Origin: Auanema rhodensis
Taxonomy: Eukaryota > Nematoda > Chromadorea > Rhabditida > Rhabditidae
Direction: 5' to 3'
Assembly: GCA_964057225.1 (NCBI GenBank)
Contig: OZ059895.1
Span: 10,292,001 to 10,356,000 of the forward strand
DNA length: 64,000 nucleotides
A program made the translations under genes and the position numbers. Of this stretch, positions 1 through 10,500 are shown piece by piece (positions within the stretch are counted from its first letter, which is position 1; every line of letters begins with the position of its first letter). The notes below the pieces were generated by a model that saw only the letters and a list, made by a program, of their open reading frames with translations, made no database searches and had not been told where the DNA came from.

Positions 1-630
1 ATATCAGATACACCAAATGCCATTAAATTATTCAAGTATAAGTTTGCGGGATTTGAGTTAGATGATGGGAGTTTAGGTATCCAGTTCTTAGCCACGTTGA
101 CAGGTTTTGCTCTCGATACGTTTCGGTCAATAAGTGACACTAAGACATTCGAGGAAAGGATTGAGACTCTGAAACAACTACTGCAGCATTAGTTCTCTAT
201 GTTTGAGGTAAGTGAAGAAAGGAGACTGAGGGATGCTGTGGACAGATGTTATAATTTTGCGTTACCAGAACAACGGGCGAAAACCAAGGTTTTTGCTTTG
301 TTCGCTCAGATTGAGTCATTTGAAGGAGCGTATATGTTGGAGCAGTTGCTACACACAAAAGATTTCTCAGCAGCATAAGCATCTCTACGCAGTTGGGCAT
401 TGTCAAAAGAGCAGTGCAAGAAAATCAGGTACGTATCTAAAGGAAGATCGGAACAACCCAGTTGGAGGAAACCGGAACCCCCGATACAAGTTAGAAGCTG
501 TTTCACGTGTGGCGAAGTAGGCCACCCCAAGTTTACGTGCAAATCGAAGGAACCCCGTAATGTAAGTCTCATTGACATGGAAATGGTCGTTGTAGAAAAT
601 AAGATAGACCAAGAGAACTATTACAAGTAA
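1..630 (+). pseudogene. gag remnant (capsid/nucleocapsid-like), two internal stops
   Basis: Frame 1 reads as a continuous hydrophilic gag-like protein from the first base to the stop at 628-630, broken by TAG at 190-192 and TAA at 376-378. Gag packages element RNA into virus-like particles in the cytoplasm. The part before about 420 is rich in charged and aromatic residues, as in gypsy capsid regions, but has no motif that proves identity. A basic linker (about 421-495) precedes a CCHC knuckle at 499-540, which anchors the call. The frame stays recognisable across both stops, so these look like point mutations in a dead copy. The true start lies before the window. The downstream protease frame opens at 603 and overlaps this frame by 28 bases in the -1 phase, which could be an ancestral frameshift site or decay. 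Confidence 0.82.
499..540 (+). other. CCHC zinc knuckle of gag nucleocapsid
   Basis: Codons for Cys at 499 and 508, His at 523 and Cys at 538 give the spacing C-x2-C-x4-H-x4-C, the canonical retroelement zinc knuckle that binds one zinc ion and single-stranded nucleic acid. All four ligands are intact although the surrounding gene is broken. Only one knuckle is present. Confidence 0.93.
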
Positions 631-902
631 ACGGGATCGATGGCGTAGATTTGTTGAATAGTGGCGCCGCAGTCACATTAGTTCCCCTCTCAATAGTAGA
701 GGATTGTAAGTCATGGATTGTACCATGCACAGAAGCTCCCACCGGCGTACGAGGGACAAAGATCGATATCTTAGGTAAATTAATCTGTAACATATATCAT
801 CCTTACACAGGCAGATCAGCTAGAATCGCATGCTATGTATGAAAGACGTGCTGCAGAGAAATTATCTTGGGATTTAATGCATTTGAGGCTTTAGGTCTGC
901 AT
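603..902 (+). pseudogene. Retropepsin-like aspartic protease remnant, catalytic Asp changed to Asn
   Basis: Frame 3 opens at 603, after a stop at 600-602, and carries the two hallmarks of a gypsy protease. The first is the active-site loop, here L-N-S-G-A at 654-668. The second is the C-terminal I-I-L-G-F-N motif at 861-878. Known: the loop is normally D-S/T-G-A, and the Asp (one per subunit of a homodimer) activates the water that cleaves Gag-Pol. Here that codon is AAT (657-659), Asn, so the enzyme would be inactive even without the stop TGA at 840-842, which separates the two motifs within the same frame. The region runs directly on toward reverse transcriptase. Confidence 0.8.
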
Positions 903-1243
903 ATCGTAAGCATCCCAAAAGAGGATAGGCATCAAGAGATCTCTGACGTGGTAAACTCGATCTCCATGAGCACCGATCATAAAGAAAATTTAAAAGGAGT
1001 GAGTACGAATGAGGTGCCGGCTGAACTAACAGGAAAACTAACGAGTTTGTTAAAAAGTCACGCTCCAGTTTTTGCTTCAAATCCTGGATTTTTGGGAAAA
1101 ATCAAAGTTAAGCCCGCACAGATAGATACAGGCACAAGCTCTTCATTTGCTCTTAAAGTTCAACAAGTTCCGATGAGTCTACGCCAAGAGTTAACTACGT
1201 TATTAGATTTAGAGAGAAGGAAAATATTACGGAGCGATCCACC
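903..1243 (+). pseudogene. Protease-RT linker and N-terminal RT remnant
   Basis: The protease frame (frame 3) stays open here to a stop at 1305-1307. The first part is a variable linker. From about 1015 the residues resemble the segment before gypsy RT (a short helix, then 'HAPVFA', then a charged stretch ending 'LERRKILRSD' near 1210-1238). After about 1238 the frame no longer makes sense and the conserved RT sequence continues in frame 2, so a small indel lies at roughly 1239-1243. The ORF downstream of that point to 1307 is out of frame and should not be read as RT. Confidence 0.78.
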
Positions 1244-1555
1244 TCTCCTTGGACTTCTCCAATCGTACTGGTCAGAAAAAAAGATAAGAATCTACGCCTA
1301 TGCGTAGATTACAGGGAGCTAAATAAAATAATCGTACCAGACCGGTACCCCCTACCAAATATTGAAGTCACTTTACAGTGCCTTGAGAACTACAGGTATT
1401 TTTCATCGGTTGATTGCTTTCAAGGGTTTTGGCAAATCCCTTTAGCAAGTTCCGCAAAGCCTAAAACGGCTTTTATAACACATAAAGGGCTGTATCATTT
1501 CAACAGGTTGTCATTTGGATTGGCAAACAGTCCTGCCATCTTCCAGAGGGGCAGG
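1244..1555 (+). pseudogene. Reverse transcriptase fingers/palm remnant (first catalytic Asp present)
   Basis: Frame 2 carries the conserved gypsy RT blocks: 'SPWTSPIVLV' at 1244-1273, 'LRLCVDYRELNK' shortly after, and 'FSSVDCFQGFWQIPL' from 1400. The Asp codon at 1412-1414 is the first of the three catalytic metal-binding Asp residues. 'FNRLSFGLANSPAIFQR' ends near 1550. The piece is too short to look like a full ORF but is unmistakable in translation. After 1550 the frame runs into TGA at 1589-1591, while the next RT block is in frame 3. Compared with related RTs, several residues expected between the 'IFQR' block and the 'KIHPYLDD' block are missing, so this break is probably a short deletion rather than a single-base change. 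Confidence 0.85.
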
Positions 1556-2030
1556 ACTGAAAGGATCCAAGATACATCCATACCTGGATGACGTCATAAT
1601 AGCTACCGTCACGGCTGAGCGACATATCCAAGTACTGGATATCCTATTCACTGTTTTTGAGAAATTTGGTGTACAGCTAAAGCCCTCCAAATGTGAATTC
1701 TTCAAGAAAAACTTAACAGTTTTAGGCCACGTTTTATCAGCGGAAGATATACGGACAGATCCAGAAAAGGTAAGAGCTATTGAGGAGTACCCGGTCCCAA
1801 AAACAGTCACCGTATTGTCCTTTTTGGGATCTCTTTCCTACTATAGGAAGTTCATTGAAAGTTTTGCAGCAAAAGCGAAACCCCTTTACAATCTCTGTAT
1901 ACAAGGGGAAAAGTGGGTGTGGACTTCCATGCAGGAAGAAGCTTTTCAGACATTGAAAAAGAAACTCATTGAAGCACCATTTCTTATTCAGCCTAACATA
2001 GAAGAAGCGAGATGCGGAAATAAACCATTC
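1556..2030 (+). pseudogene. Reverse transcriptase palm/thumb and connection remnant (YLDD box)
   Basis: This frame 3 stretch is the longest unbroken piece of the element. It starts near 'GLKGSKIHPYLDD'; the YLDD box at 1581-1592 supplies the second and third catalytic Asp of RT. It continues through the gypsy thumb ('KPSKCEFF' near 1680, 'LGHVLSA' near 1723) and the segment 'FLGSLSYYRKFI' near 1820. A linker then leads to RNase H. An ATG/TTG-initiated ORF can be drawn from 1515, but its first dozen residues (1515-1550) are out-of-frame translation of the preceding RT block. Known function: synthesis of cDNA from element RNA. The piece is catalytically irrelevant here because the gene is broken on both sides. 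Confidence 0.88.
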
Positions 2031-2212
2031 ATGGTATATACGGATGCTAGTATTAATATTAATTAATATTAATAACTAATATATTAGGAGTAGGAGGAGT
2101 GCTCACACAAGAAGGAAAAGATGGCAAGTTTCATCCAATAGCTTTTTGTTTACGTACATTAACACCGTTAGAAAAGAAGTATTGCATTACGGATCTAGAG
2201 GCTTTGGCCATT
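2031..2212 (+). pseudogene. RNase H N-terminal remnant, cut by the satellite
   Basis: 'MVYTDAS' at 2031-2051 (frame 3) is the first RNase H block, with a catalytic Asp at 2043-2045. The frame is lost in an AT-rich tract (2051-2086) and ends at TAA 2064-2066. From 2087 the next blocks continue in frame 2 ('GVGGVLTQEG', 'FHPIAF', 'LTPLEKKYCITDLEALAI'). The Glu codon at 2198-2200 in 'DLEALAI' matches the second catalytic position. Known function: degrades the RNA strand of the RNA:cDNA hybrid. Homology stops after the Ile codon at 2210-2212, and the next bases are satellite. The last part of RNase H and all of integrase are missing. Confidence 0.85.
2051..2086. repeat. AT-only short repeat inserted or expanded inside RNase H
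   Basis: This is a run of TATTAATATT/AATTAATATT-like steps with a single C (2075) and no G before 2087. It lies between two RNase H blocks that should be nearly adjacent, and the reading frame differs on its two sides. The simplest reading is replication-slippage expansion after the element died. Confidence 0.7.
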
Positions 2213-2219
2213 TGTGCTA
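2207..2219. other. Junction between retroelement and satellite array
   Basis: Coding homology to RNase H runs through the codon ending at 2212. From 2213 ('tgtgctaac') the sequence matches the satellite unit start, which recurs exactly 336 bases later at 2549. No target-site duplication, LTR end or poly(A) marks the join, so it looks like a breakage/recombination junction rather than a transposition end. The uncertainty is a few bases, because 'tgt' could be shared by both sides. Confidence 0.8.
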
Positions 2220-2548
2220 ACAAAATTTGTTATAGCTTTTCAATCAACTAATTCTTAGTTAATAGAGATGTAGCACGTACTTCTAGGACAGGAAATAAAA
2301 TTTGTAGAATATTTAATTTTTCATAAAAATCAAACGAAATATCAAGTTGAACCCACCGCAAAACATGATTACTATGGATATATGCTTACAAAACCTAATT
2401 TATATTATCAAATAGTTAATTTTGAGTTGAATGAGATGTTGCACGTATTTCTAGGGCTAAAAATAAACATTTAAAAAATTTTAATTTTTCATAAAAATCG
2501 AACAAAATAGCAACTTGAGCCCGCCGGAAAATATGATTAATATGGTTC
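2213..2548 (+). repeat. Reference 336-bp dimer (type R): A half 2213-2382, B half 2383-2548
   Basis: This first complete unit is used here to define the phase. The A half (170 bases in this phase) carries 'gcacgtacttctagg', 'tcaaacgaaatatcaagttg' and 'cccaccgcaaaacatg'. The B half (166 bases) carries the related 'gcacgtatttctagg', 'tcgaacaaaatagcaacttg' and 'cccgccggaaaatatg'. The middle box and the 3' third are well conserved between halves; the 5' part and the A/T-rich spacer are not. One local oddity is 'ttaatagagatg' instead of the usual 'ttaaatgagatg' at about 2257-2270, as expected for a unit at the array edge, where homogenisation is weaker. Confidence 0.93.
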
Positions 2549-5500
2549 TGTGCTAACAAAATTTGTTATTTCTTTTCAAACAACTAATTCTTAGTTAAAT
2601 GAGATGTAGCACGTACTTCTAGGACAAGAAATAAAATTTGTAGAATATTTAATTTTTCATAAAAATCAAACGAAATATCAAGTTGAACCGGCCGCAAAAC
2701 ATGATTACTATGGATATATGCTTACAAAACCTAATTCATATCATCTAACAGTTCATTCTGAGTTAAGTGAGATGTTGCCCGTAATGTTAAGACTGAAAAT
2801 AAAAGTAATACATTATTTAGTTTTTCTTAAAAATCGAACAAAATAGCAACTTGAGCCCGCCGTAAAATATGATTAATATATTTCTCTGCTAACAAAATTT
2901 GTTATACCTTTTCAAGCAACTAATTCTTAGTTAAATGAGATGTAGCACGTACTTCTAGGACAAGAAATAAAATTTGTAGAATATTTAATTTTTCATAAAA
3001 ATCAAACGAAATATCAAGTTGAACCCACCGCAAAACATGATTACTATGGATATATGCTTACAAAACCTAATTCATATCATCTAACAGTTCATTCTGAGTT
3101 AAGTGAGATGTTGCCCGTAATGTTAAGACTGAAAATAAAAGTAATACATTATTTAGTTTTTCTTAAAAATCGAACAAAATAGCAACTTGAGCCCGCCGTA
3201 AAATATGATTAATATATTTCTCTGCTAACAAAATTTGTTTTACTTTTTTAATCAACTAGTTTTTAGTCGAATGAGATGTAGCACGTACTTCTAGGACAAG
3301 AAATAAAATTTTTAGAATTTTTAATTTTTCATAAAAATCAAACGAAATATCAAGTTGAACCCGCCGCAAAACATGATTACTATGGATATATGCTTACAAA
3401 ACCTAATTCATATCATCTTACAGTTCATTCTGAGTTAAGTGAGATGTTGCCCGTAATGTTAAGACTGAAAATAAAAGTAATACATTATTTAGTTTTTCTT
3501 AAAAATCGAACAAAATAGCAACTTGAGCCCGCCGTAAAATATGATTAATATGGTTCTGTGCTAACAAAATTTGTTATACCTTTTCAATCAACTAGTTCTT
3601 AGTTAAATGAGATGTAGCACGTACTTCTAGGACAAGAAATAAAATTTTTAGAATTTTTAATTTTTCATAAAAATCAAACGAAATAGCAAGTTGAACCGGC
3701 CGCAAAACATGATTACTATGGATATATGCTTACAAAACCTAATTCATATCATCTTACAGTTCATTCTGAGTTAAGTGAGATGTTGCCCGTAATGTTAAGA
3801 CTGAAAATAAAAGTAATACATTATTTAGTTTTTCTTAAAAATCGAACAAAATAGCAACTTGAGCCCGCCGTAAAATATGATTAATATGGTTCTGTGCTAA
3901 CAAAATTTGTTATACCTTTTCAATCAACTAATTCTTAGTTAAATGAGATGTAGGACGTACTTCTAGGACAAGAAATAAAATTTTTAGAATATTTCATTTT
4001 TCATAAAAATCAAACGAAATATCAAGTTGAACCCGCCGCAAAACATGATTACTATGGATATATGCTTACAAAACCAAAATTATATTATCAAACTGTCGAT
4101 TTTCAGTTGAATAAGATGATGCACGTATTTCTAGGGCTAAAAATAAACATTTTAAAATTTTTAATTTTTCATAAAAATCGAACAAAATAGCAACTTGAGC
4201 CCGCAGGAAAATATGATTAATATGGTTCTGTGCTAACAAAATTTGTTATAGCTTTTCAATCAACTAATTCTTAGTTAAGTGAGATGTAGCACGTACTTCT
4301 AGGACAGGAAATAAAATTTGTAGAATATTTAATTTTTCATAAAAATCAAACGAAATATCAAGTTGAACCCACCGCAAAACATGATTACTATGGATATATG
4401 CTTACAAAACCTAATTTATATTATCAAATAGTTAATTTTGAGTTGAATGAGATGTTGCACGTATTTCTAGGGCTAAAAATAAACATTTAAAAAATTTTAA
4501 TTTTTCATAAAAATCGAACAAAATAGCAAATTGAGCCCGCAGGAAAATATGATTAATATGGTTCTGTGCTAACAAAATTTGTTATACCTTTTCAAGCAAC
4601 TAATTCTTAGTTAAATGAGATGTAGCACGTACTTCTAGGACAAGAAATAAAATTTGTAGAATATTTAATTTTTCATAAAAATCAAACGAAATATCAAGTT
4701 GAACCCACCGCAAAACATGATTACTATGGATATATGCTTACAAAACCTAATTTATATTATCAAATAGTTAATTTTGAGTTGAATGAGATGTTGCACGTAT
4801 TTCTAGGGCTAAAAATAAACATTTAAAAAATTTTAATTTTTCATAAAAATCGAACAAAATAGCAACTTGAGCCCGCCGGAAAATATGATTAATATGGTTC
4901 TGTGCTAACAAAATTTGTTATTTCTTTTCAAGCAACTAATTCTTAGTTAAATGAGATGTAGCACGTACTTCTAGGACAAGAAATAAAATTTGTAGAATAT
5001 TTAATTTTTCATAAAAATCAAACGAAATATCAAGTTGAACCCACCGCAAAACATGATTACTATGGATATATGCTTACAAAACCTAATTCATATTATCTAA
5101 CAGTTCATTCTGAGTTAAGTGAGATGTTGCCCGTAATGTTAAGACTGAAAATAAAAGTAATACATTATTTAGTTTTTCTTAAAAATCGAACAAAATAGCA
5201 ACTTGAGCCCGCCGTAAAATATGATTAATATATTTCTGTGCTAACAAAATTTGTTTTACTTTTTTAATCAACTAATTCTCAGTGTAATGAGATGTAGCAC
5301 GTACTTCTATGGACAGAAAATAAAAATTTTAGAATTTTTAATTTTTCATAAAAATCAAACGAAATAGCAAGTTGAACCGGCCGCAAAACATGATTACTAT
5401 GGATATATGCTTACAAAACCTAATTCATATCATCTCACAGTTCATTCTGAGTTAAGAGAGATGTTGCCCGTAATGTTAAGACTGAAAATAAAAGTAATAC

Positions 5501-6581
5501 ATTATTTAGTTTTTCTTAAAAATCGAACAAAATAGCAACTTGAGCCCGCCGTAAAATATGATTAATATATTTCTCTGCTAACAAAATTTGTTTTACTTTT
5601 TTAATCAACTAGTTTTTAGTCGAATGAGATGTAGCACGTACTTCCAGGACAAGAAATAAAATTTTTAGAATTTTTAATTTTTCATAAAAATCAAACGAAA
5701 TAGCAAGTTGAACCGGCCGCAAAACATGATTACTATGGATATATGCTTACAAAACCTAATTCATATCATCTCACAGTTCATTCTGAGTTAAGAGAGATGT
5801 TGCCCGTAATGTTAAGACTGAAAATAAAAGTAATACATTATTTAGTTTTTCTTAAAAATCGAACAAAATAGCAACTTGAGCCCGCCGTAAAATATGATTA
5901 ATATATTTCTCTGCTAACAAAATTTGTTATACCTTTTCAATCAACTAATTCTTAGTTAAATGAGATGTAGCACGTACTTCTAGGACAAGAAATAAAATTT
6001 TTAGAATATTTCATTTTTCATAAAAATCAAACGAAATATCAAGTTGAACCCGCCCCAAAACATGATTACTATGGATATATGCTTACAAAACCTAATTTAT
6101 ATTATCAAATAGTTAATTTTGAGTTGAATGAGATGTTGCACGTATTTCTAGGGCTAAAAATAAACATTTAAAAAATTTTAATTTTTCATAAAAATCGAAC
6201 AAAATAGCAAATTGAGCCCGCAGGAAAATATGATTAATATGGTTCTGTGCTAACAAAATTTGTTATACCTTTTCAAGCAACTAATTCTTAGTTAAATGAG
6301 ATGTAGCACGTACTTCTAGGACAAGAAATAAAATTTGTAGAATATTTAATTTTTCATAAAAATCAAACGAAATATCAAGTTGAACCCACCGCAAAACATG
6401 ATTACTATGGATATATGCTTACAAAACCTAATTTATATTATCAAATAGTTAATTTTGAGTTGAATGAGATGTTGCACGTATTTCTAGGGCTAAAAATAAA
6501 CATTTAAAAAATTTTAATTTTTCATAAAAATCGAACAAAATAGCAACTTGAGCCCGCCGGAAAATATGATTAATATGGTTC

Positions 6582-7253
6582 TGTGCTAACAAAATTTGTT
6601 ATTTCTTTTCAAGCAACTAATTCTTAGTTAAATGAGATGTACCACGTACTTCTAGGACAAGAAATAAAATTTGTAGAATATTTAATTTTTCATAAAAATC
6701 AAACGAAATATCAAGTTGAACCCACCGCAAAACATGATTACTATGGATATATGCTTACAAAACCTAATTCATATCATCTAACAGTTCATTCTGAGTTAAG
6801 TGAGATGTTGCCCGTAATGTTAAGACTGAAAATAAAAGTAATACATTATTTAGTTTTTCTTAAAAATCGAACAAAATAGCAACTTGAGCCCGCCGTAAAA
6901 TATGATTAATATATTTCTCTGCTAACAAAATTTGTTATACCTTTTCAAGCAACTAATTCTTAGTTAAATGAGATGTACCACGTACTTCTAGGACAAGAAA
7001 TAAAATTTGTAGAATATTTAATTTTTCATAAAAATCAAACGAAATATCAAGTTGAACCCACCGCAAAACATGATTACTATGGATATATGCTTACAAAACC
7101 TAATTCATATCATCTAACAGTTCATTCTGAGTTAAGTGAGATGTTGCCCGTAATGTTAAGACTGAAAATAAAAGTAATACATTATTTAGTTTTTCTTAAA
7201 AATCGAACAAAATAGCAACTTGAGCCCGCCGTAAAATATGATTAATATATTTC
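6582..7253 (+). repeat. Very recent single-dimer duplication marked by a private mutation
   Basis: Two adjacent U dimers share 'gatgtaccacg' (near 6635 and 6971) where nearly all other A halves read 'gatgtagcacg'. From about 6612 the sequence repeats 336 bases later without differences that I can see. The change removes a TAG stop directly after an ATG, which is the only reason an 80-codon ORF appears twice here; this is not evidence of coding. Confidence 0.8.
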
Positions 7254-7589
7254 TCTGCTAACAAAATTTGTTTTACTTTTTTAATCTACTAGATTTTAGT
7301 CGAATGAGATGTAGCACGTACTTCTAGGACAAGAAATAAAATTTGTAGAATATTTAATTTTTCATAAAAATCAAACGAAATATCAAGTTGAACCCACCGC
7401 AAAACATGATTACTATGGATATATGCTTACAAAACCTAATTCATATCATCTAACAGTTCATTATGAGTTAAGTGAGATGTTGCCCGTAATGTTAAGACTG
7501 AAAATAAAAGTAATACATTATTTAGTTTTTCTTAAAAATCGAACAAAATAGCAACTTGAGCCCGCCGTAAAATATGATTAATATATTTC

Positions 7590-10500
7590 TCTGCTAACAA
7601 AATTTGTTTTACTTTTTTAATCTACTAGATTTTAGTCGAATGAGATGTAGCACGTACTTCTAGGACAAGAAATAAAATTTTTAGAATTTTTAATTTTTCA
7701 TAAAAATCAAACGAAATAGCAAGTTGAACCGGCCGCAAAACATGATTACTATGGATATATGCTTACAAATTTTTTTCGGTATTTCTAGGGCTAAAAATAA
7801 ACATTTTAAAATTTTTAATTTTTCATAAAAATCGAACAAAATAGCAACTTGAGCCCGCCGGAAAATATGATTAATATGGTTCTGTGCTAACAAAATTTGT
7901 TATAGCTTTTCAATCAACTAATTCTTAGTTGAATGAGATGTAGCACGTACTTCTAGGACAGGAAATAAAATTTGTAGAATATTTAATTTTTCATAAAAAT
8001 CAAACGAAATATCAAGTTGAACCCACCGCAAAACATGATTACTATGGATATATGCTTACAAAACCTAATTTATATTGTCAAATAGTAAATTTTGAGTTGA
8101 ATGAGATGTTGCACGTATTTCTAGGGCTAAAAATAAACATTTTAAAAATTTTAATTTTTCATAAAAATCGAACAAAATAGCAACTTGAGCCCGCAGGAAA
8201 ATATGATTAATATGGTTCTGTGCTAACAAAATTTGTTATACCTTTTCAAGCAACTAATTCTTAGTTAAATGAGATGTAGCACGTACTTCTAGGACAAGAA
8301 ATAAAATTTGTAGAATATTTAATTTTTCATAAAAATCAAACGAAATATCAAGTTGAACCCACCGCAAAACATGATTACTATGGATATATGCTTACAAAAC
8401 CTAATTCATATCATCTAACAGTTCATTATGAGTTAAGTGAGATGTTGCCCGTAATGTTAAGACTGAAAATAAAAGTAATACATTATTTAGTTTTTCTTAA
8501 AAATCGAACAAAATAGCAACTTGAGCCCGCCGTAAAATATGATTAATATATTTCTCTGCTAACAAAATTTGTTTTACTTTTTTAATCTACTAGATTTTAG
8601 TCGAATGAGATGTAGCACGTACTTCTAGGACAAGAAATAAAATTTTTAGAATTTTTAATTTTTCATAAAAATCAAACGAAATAGCAAGTTGAACCGGCCG
8701 CAAAACATGATTACTATGGATATATGCTTACAAAACCTAATTCATATCATCTCACAGTTCATTCTGAGTTAAGAGAGATGTTGCCCGTAATGTTAAGACT
8801 GAAAATAAAAGTAATACATTATTTAGTTTTTCTTAAAAATCGAACAAAATAGCAACTTGAGCCCGCCGTAAAATATGATTAATATATTTCTCTGCTAACA
8901 AAATTTGTTATACCTTTTCAATCAACTAATTCTTAGTTAAATGAGATGTAGCACGTACTTCTAAGACAAGAAATAAAATTTTTAGAATATTTCATTTTTC
9001 ATAAAAATCAAACGAAATATCAAGTTGAACCCGCCGCAAAACATGATTACTATGGATATATGCTTACGAATTTTTTTCGGTATTTCTAGGGCTAAAAATA
9101 AACATTTAAAAAATTTTAATTTTTCATAAAAATCGAACAAAATAGCAACTTAAGCCCGCCGGAAAATATGATTAATATGGTTCTGTGCTAACAAAATTTG
9201 TTATACCTTTTCAATACACTAATTCTTAGTTAAATGAGATGTAGCACGTACTTCTAGGACAGGAAATAAAATTCTTAGAATATTTAATTTTTCATAAAAA
9301 TCAAACGAAATAGCAAGTTCAGCCCGCCGCAAAACATGATTACTATGGATATATGCTTACAAAACCTAATTTATATTGTCAAATAGTAAATTTTGAGTTG
9401 AATGAGATGTTGCACGTATTTCTAGGGCTAAAAATAAACATTTTAAAATTTTTAATTTTTCATAAAAATCGAACAAAATAGCAACTTGAGCCCGCCGGAA
9501 AATATGATTAATATGGTTCTGTGCTAACAAAATTTGTTATAGCTTTTCAATCAACTAATTCTTAGTTGAATGAGATGTAGCACGTACTTCTAGGACAGGA
9601 AATAAAATTTGTAGAATATTTAATTTTTCATAAAAATCAAACGAAATATCAAGTTGAACCCACCGCAAAACATGATTACTATGGATATATGCTTACAAAA
9701 CCTAATTTATATTGTCAAATAGTAAATTTTGAGTTGAATGAGATGTTGCACGTATTTCTAGGGCTAAAAATAAACATTTTAAAAATTTTAATTTTTCATA
9801 AAAATCGAACAAAATAGCAACTTGAGCCCGCAGGAAAATATGATTAATATGGTTCTGTGCTAACAAAATTTGTTATACCTTTTCAAGCAACTAATTCTTA
9901 GTTAAATGAGATGTAGCACGTACTTCTAGGACAAGAAATAAAATTTGTAGAATATTTAATTTTTCATAAAAATCAAACGAAATATCAAGTTGAACCCAAC
10001 GCAAAACATGATTACTATGGATATATGCTTACAAAACCTAATTCATATCATCCAACAGTTCATTCTGAGTTAAGTGAGATGTTGCCCGTAATGTTAAGAC
10101 TGAAAATAAAAGTAATACATTATTTAGTTTTTCTTAAAAATCGAACAAAATAGCAACTTGAGCCCGCCGTAAAATATGATTAATATATTTCTCTGCTAAC
10201 AAAATTTGTTTTACTTTTTTAATCAACTAGTTCTTAGTCGAATGAGATGTAGCACGTACTTCTAGGACAAGAAATAAAATTTTTAGAATTTTTAAAAATT
10301 TCATAAAAATCAAACGAAATAGCAAGTTGAACCGGCCGCAAAACATGATTACTATGGATATATGCTTACAAAACCTAATTCATATCATCTAACAGTTCAT
10401 TCTGAGTTAAGTGAGATGTTGCTCGTAATGTTAAGACTGAAAATAAAAGTAATACATTATTTAGTTTTTCTTAAAAATCGAACAAAATAGCAACTTGAGC

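Larger units (their letters stand above)
1..2212 (+). mobile_element. Truncated, decayed Ty3/gypsy-type LTR retrotransposon (gag-protease-RT-RNase H remnant)
   Basis: Seen: in order on the + strand there is a gag-like region, a CCHC zinc knuckle (499-540), an aspartic-protease-like stretch (from about 627), reverse transcriptase blocks with a YLDD motif (1581-1592), the conserved connection region after RT, and the start of RNase H. Known: the order protease, RT, RNase H and the RT block style fit the Ty3/gypsy group. At least three in-frame stops and four frame changes make it non-functional. The left end is cut by the window, so the 5' LTR and primer-binding site are not visible. The right end is cut at 2212/2213 by satellite DNA, so the rest of RNase H, integrase and the 3' LTR are absent. 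The host range of the element cannot be told from this fragment. Confidence 0.93.
2213..7589 (+). repeat. Left-edge satellite zone: mixed R and U dimers (16 units)
   Basis: Dimers start at 2213, 2549, 2885, 3221, 3557, 3893, 4229, 4565, 4901, 5237, 5574, 5910, 6246, 6582, 6918 and 7254. Type order is R U U U U S-like R R U U U R R U U U. The unit at 5237 is 337 bp. No long HOR is established, but there are local duplications: the R-R-U triad at 4229-5236 recurs at 5910-6917 with few differences, an offset of 1681. The B halves of type U carry the altered box 'gcccgtaatgttaag'. No gene is visible in this stretch. Confidence 0.85.

Noticed and set aside
1239-1307. End of the 867-1307 ORF as genuine C-terminus of a protein
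   Set aside because: After about 1238 the residues are out of frame; conserved RT sequence continues in frame 2 from 1244.
197-1810. Minus-strand and alternate-frame ORFs over the retroelement (for example 306-578, 569-793, 874-1080, 1511-1810, and + strand 233-520)
   Set aside because: They are shadows of the gag, protease and RT frames, with no recognisable motif of their own.
2325-2345. CENP-B box (NTTCGNNNNANNCGGGN)
   Set aside because: On the minus strand of A halves 'tttcgtttgatt' fits the first half of the pattern, but the CGGG block is absent (TTTA instead). The other TTCG occurrences also fail.
2213-2600. Satellite start as the 3' LTR of the retroelement
   Set aside because: The sequence repeats every 336 bp for 61 kb, carries no LTR-type TG...CA ends or polypurine tract, and joins in the middle of RNase H, not after integrase.
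6637-7215. Two identical 80-codon + strand ORFs
   Set aside because: They lie wholly inside satellite dimers and exist only because of one TAG-to-TAC change copied by duplication; no family resemblance, and the sister dimers are closed.
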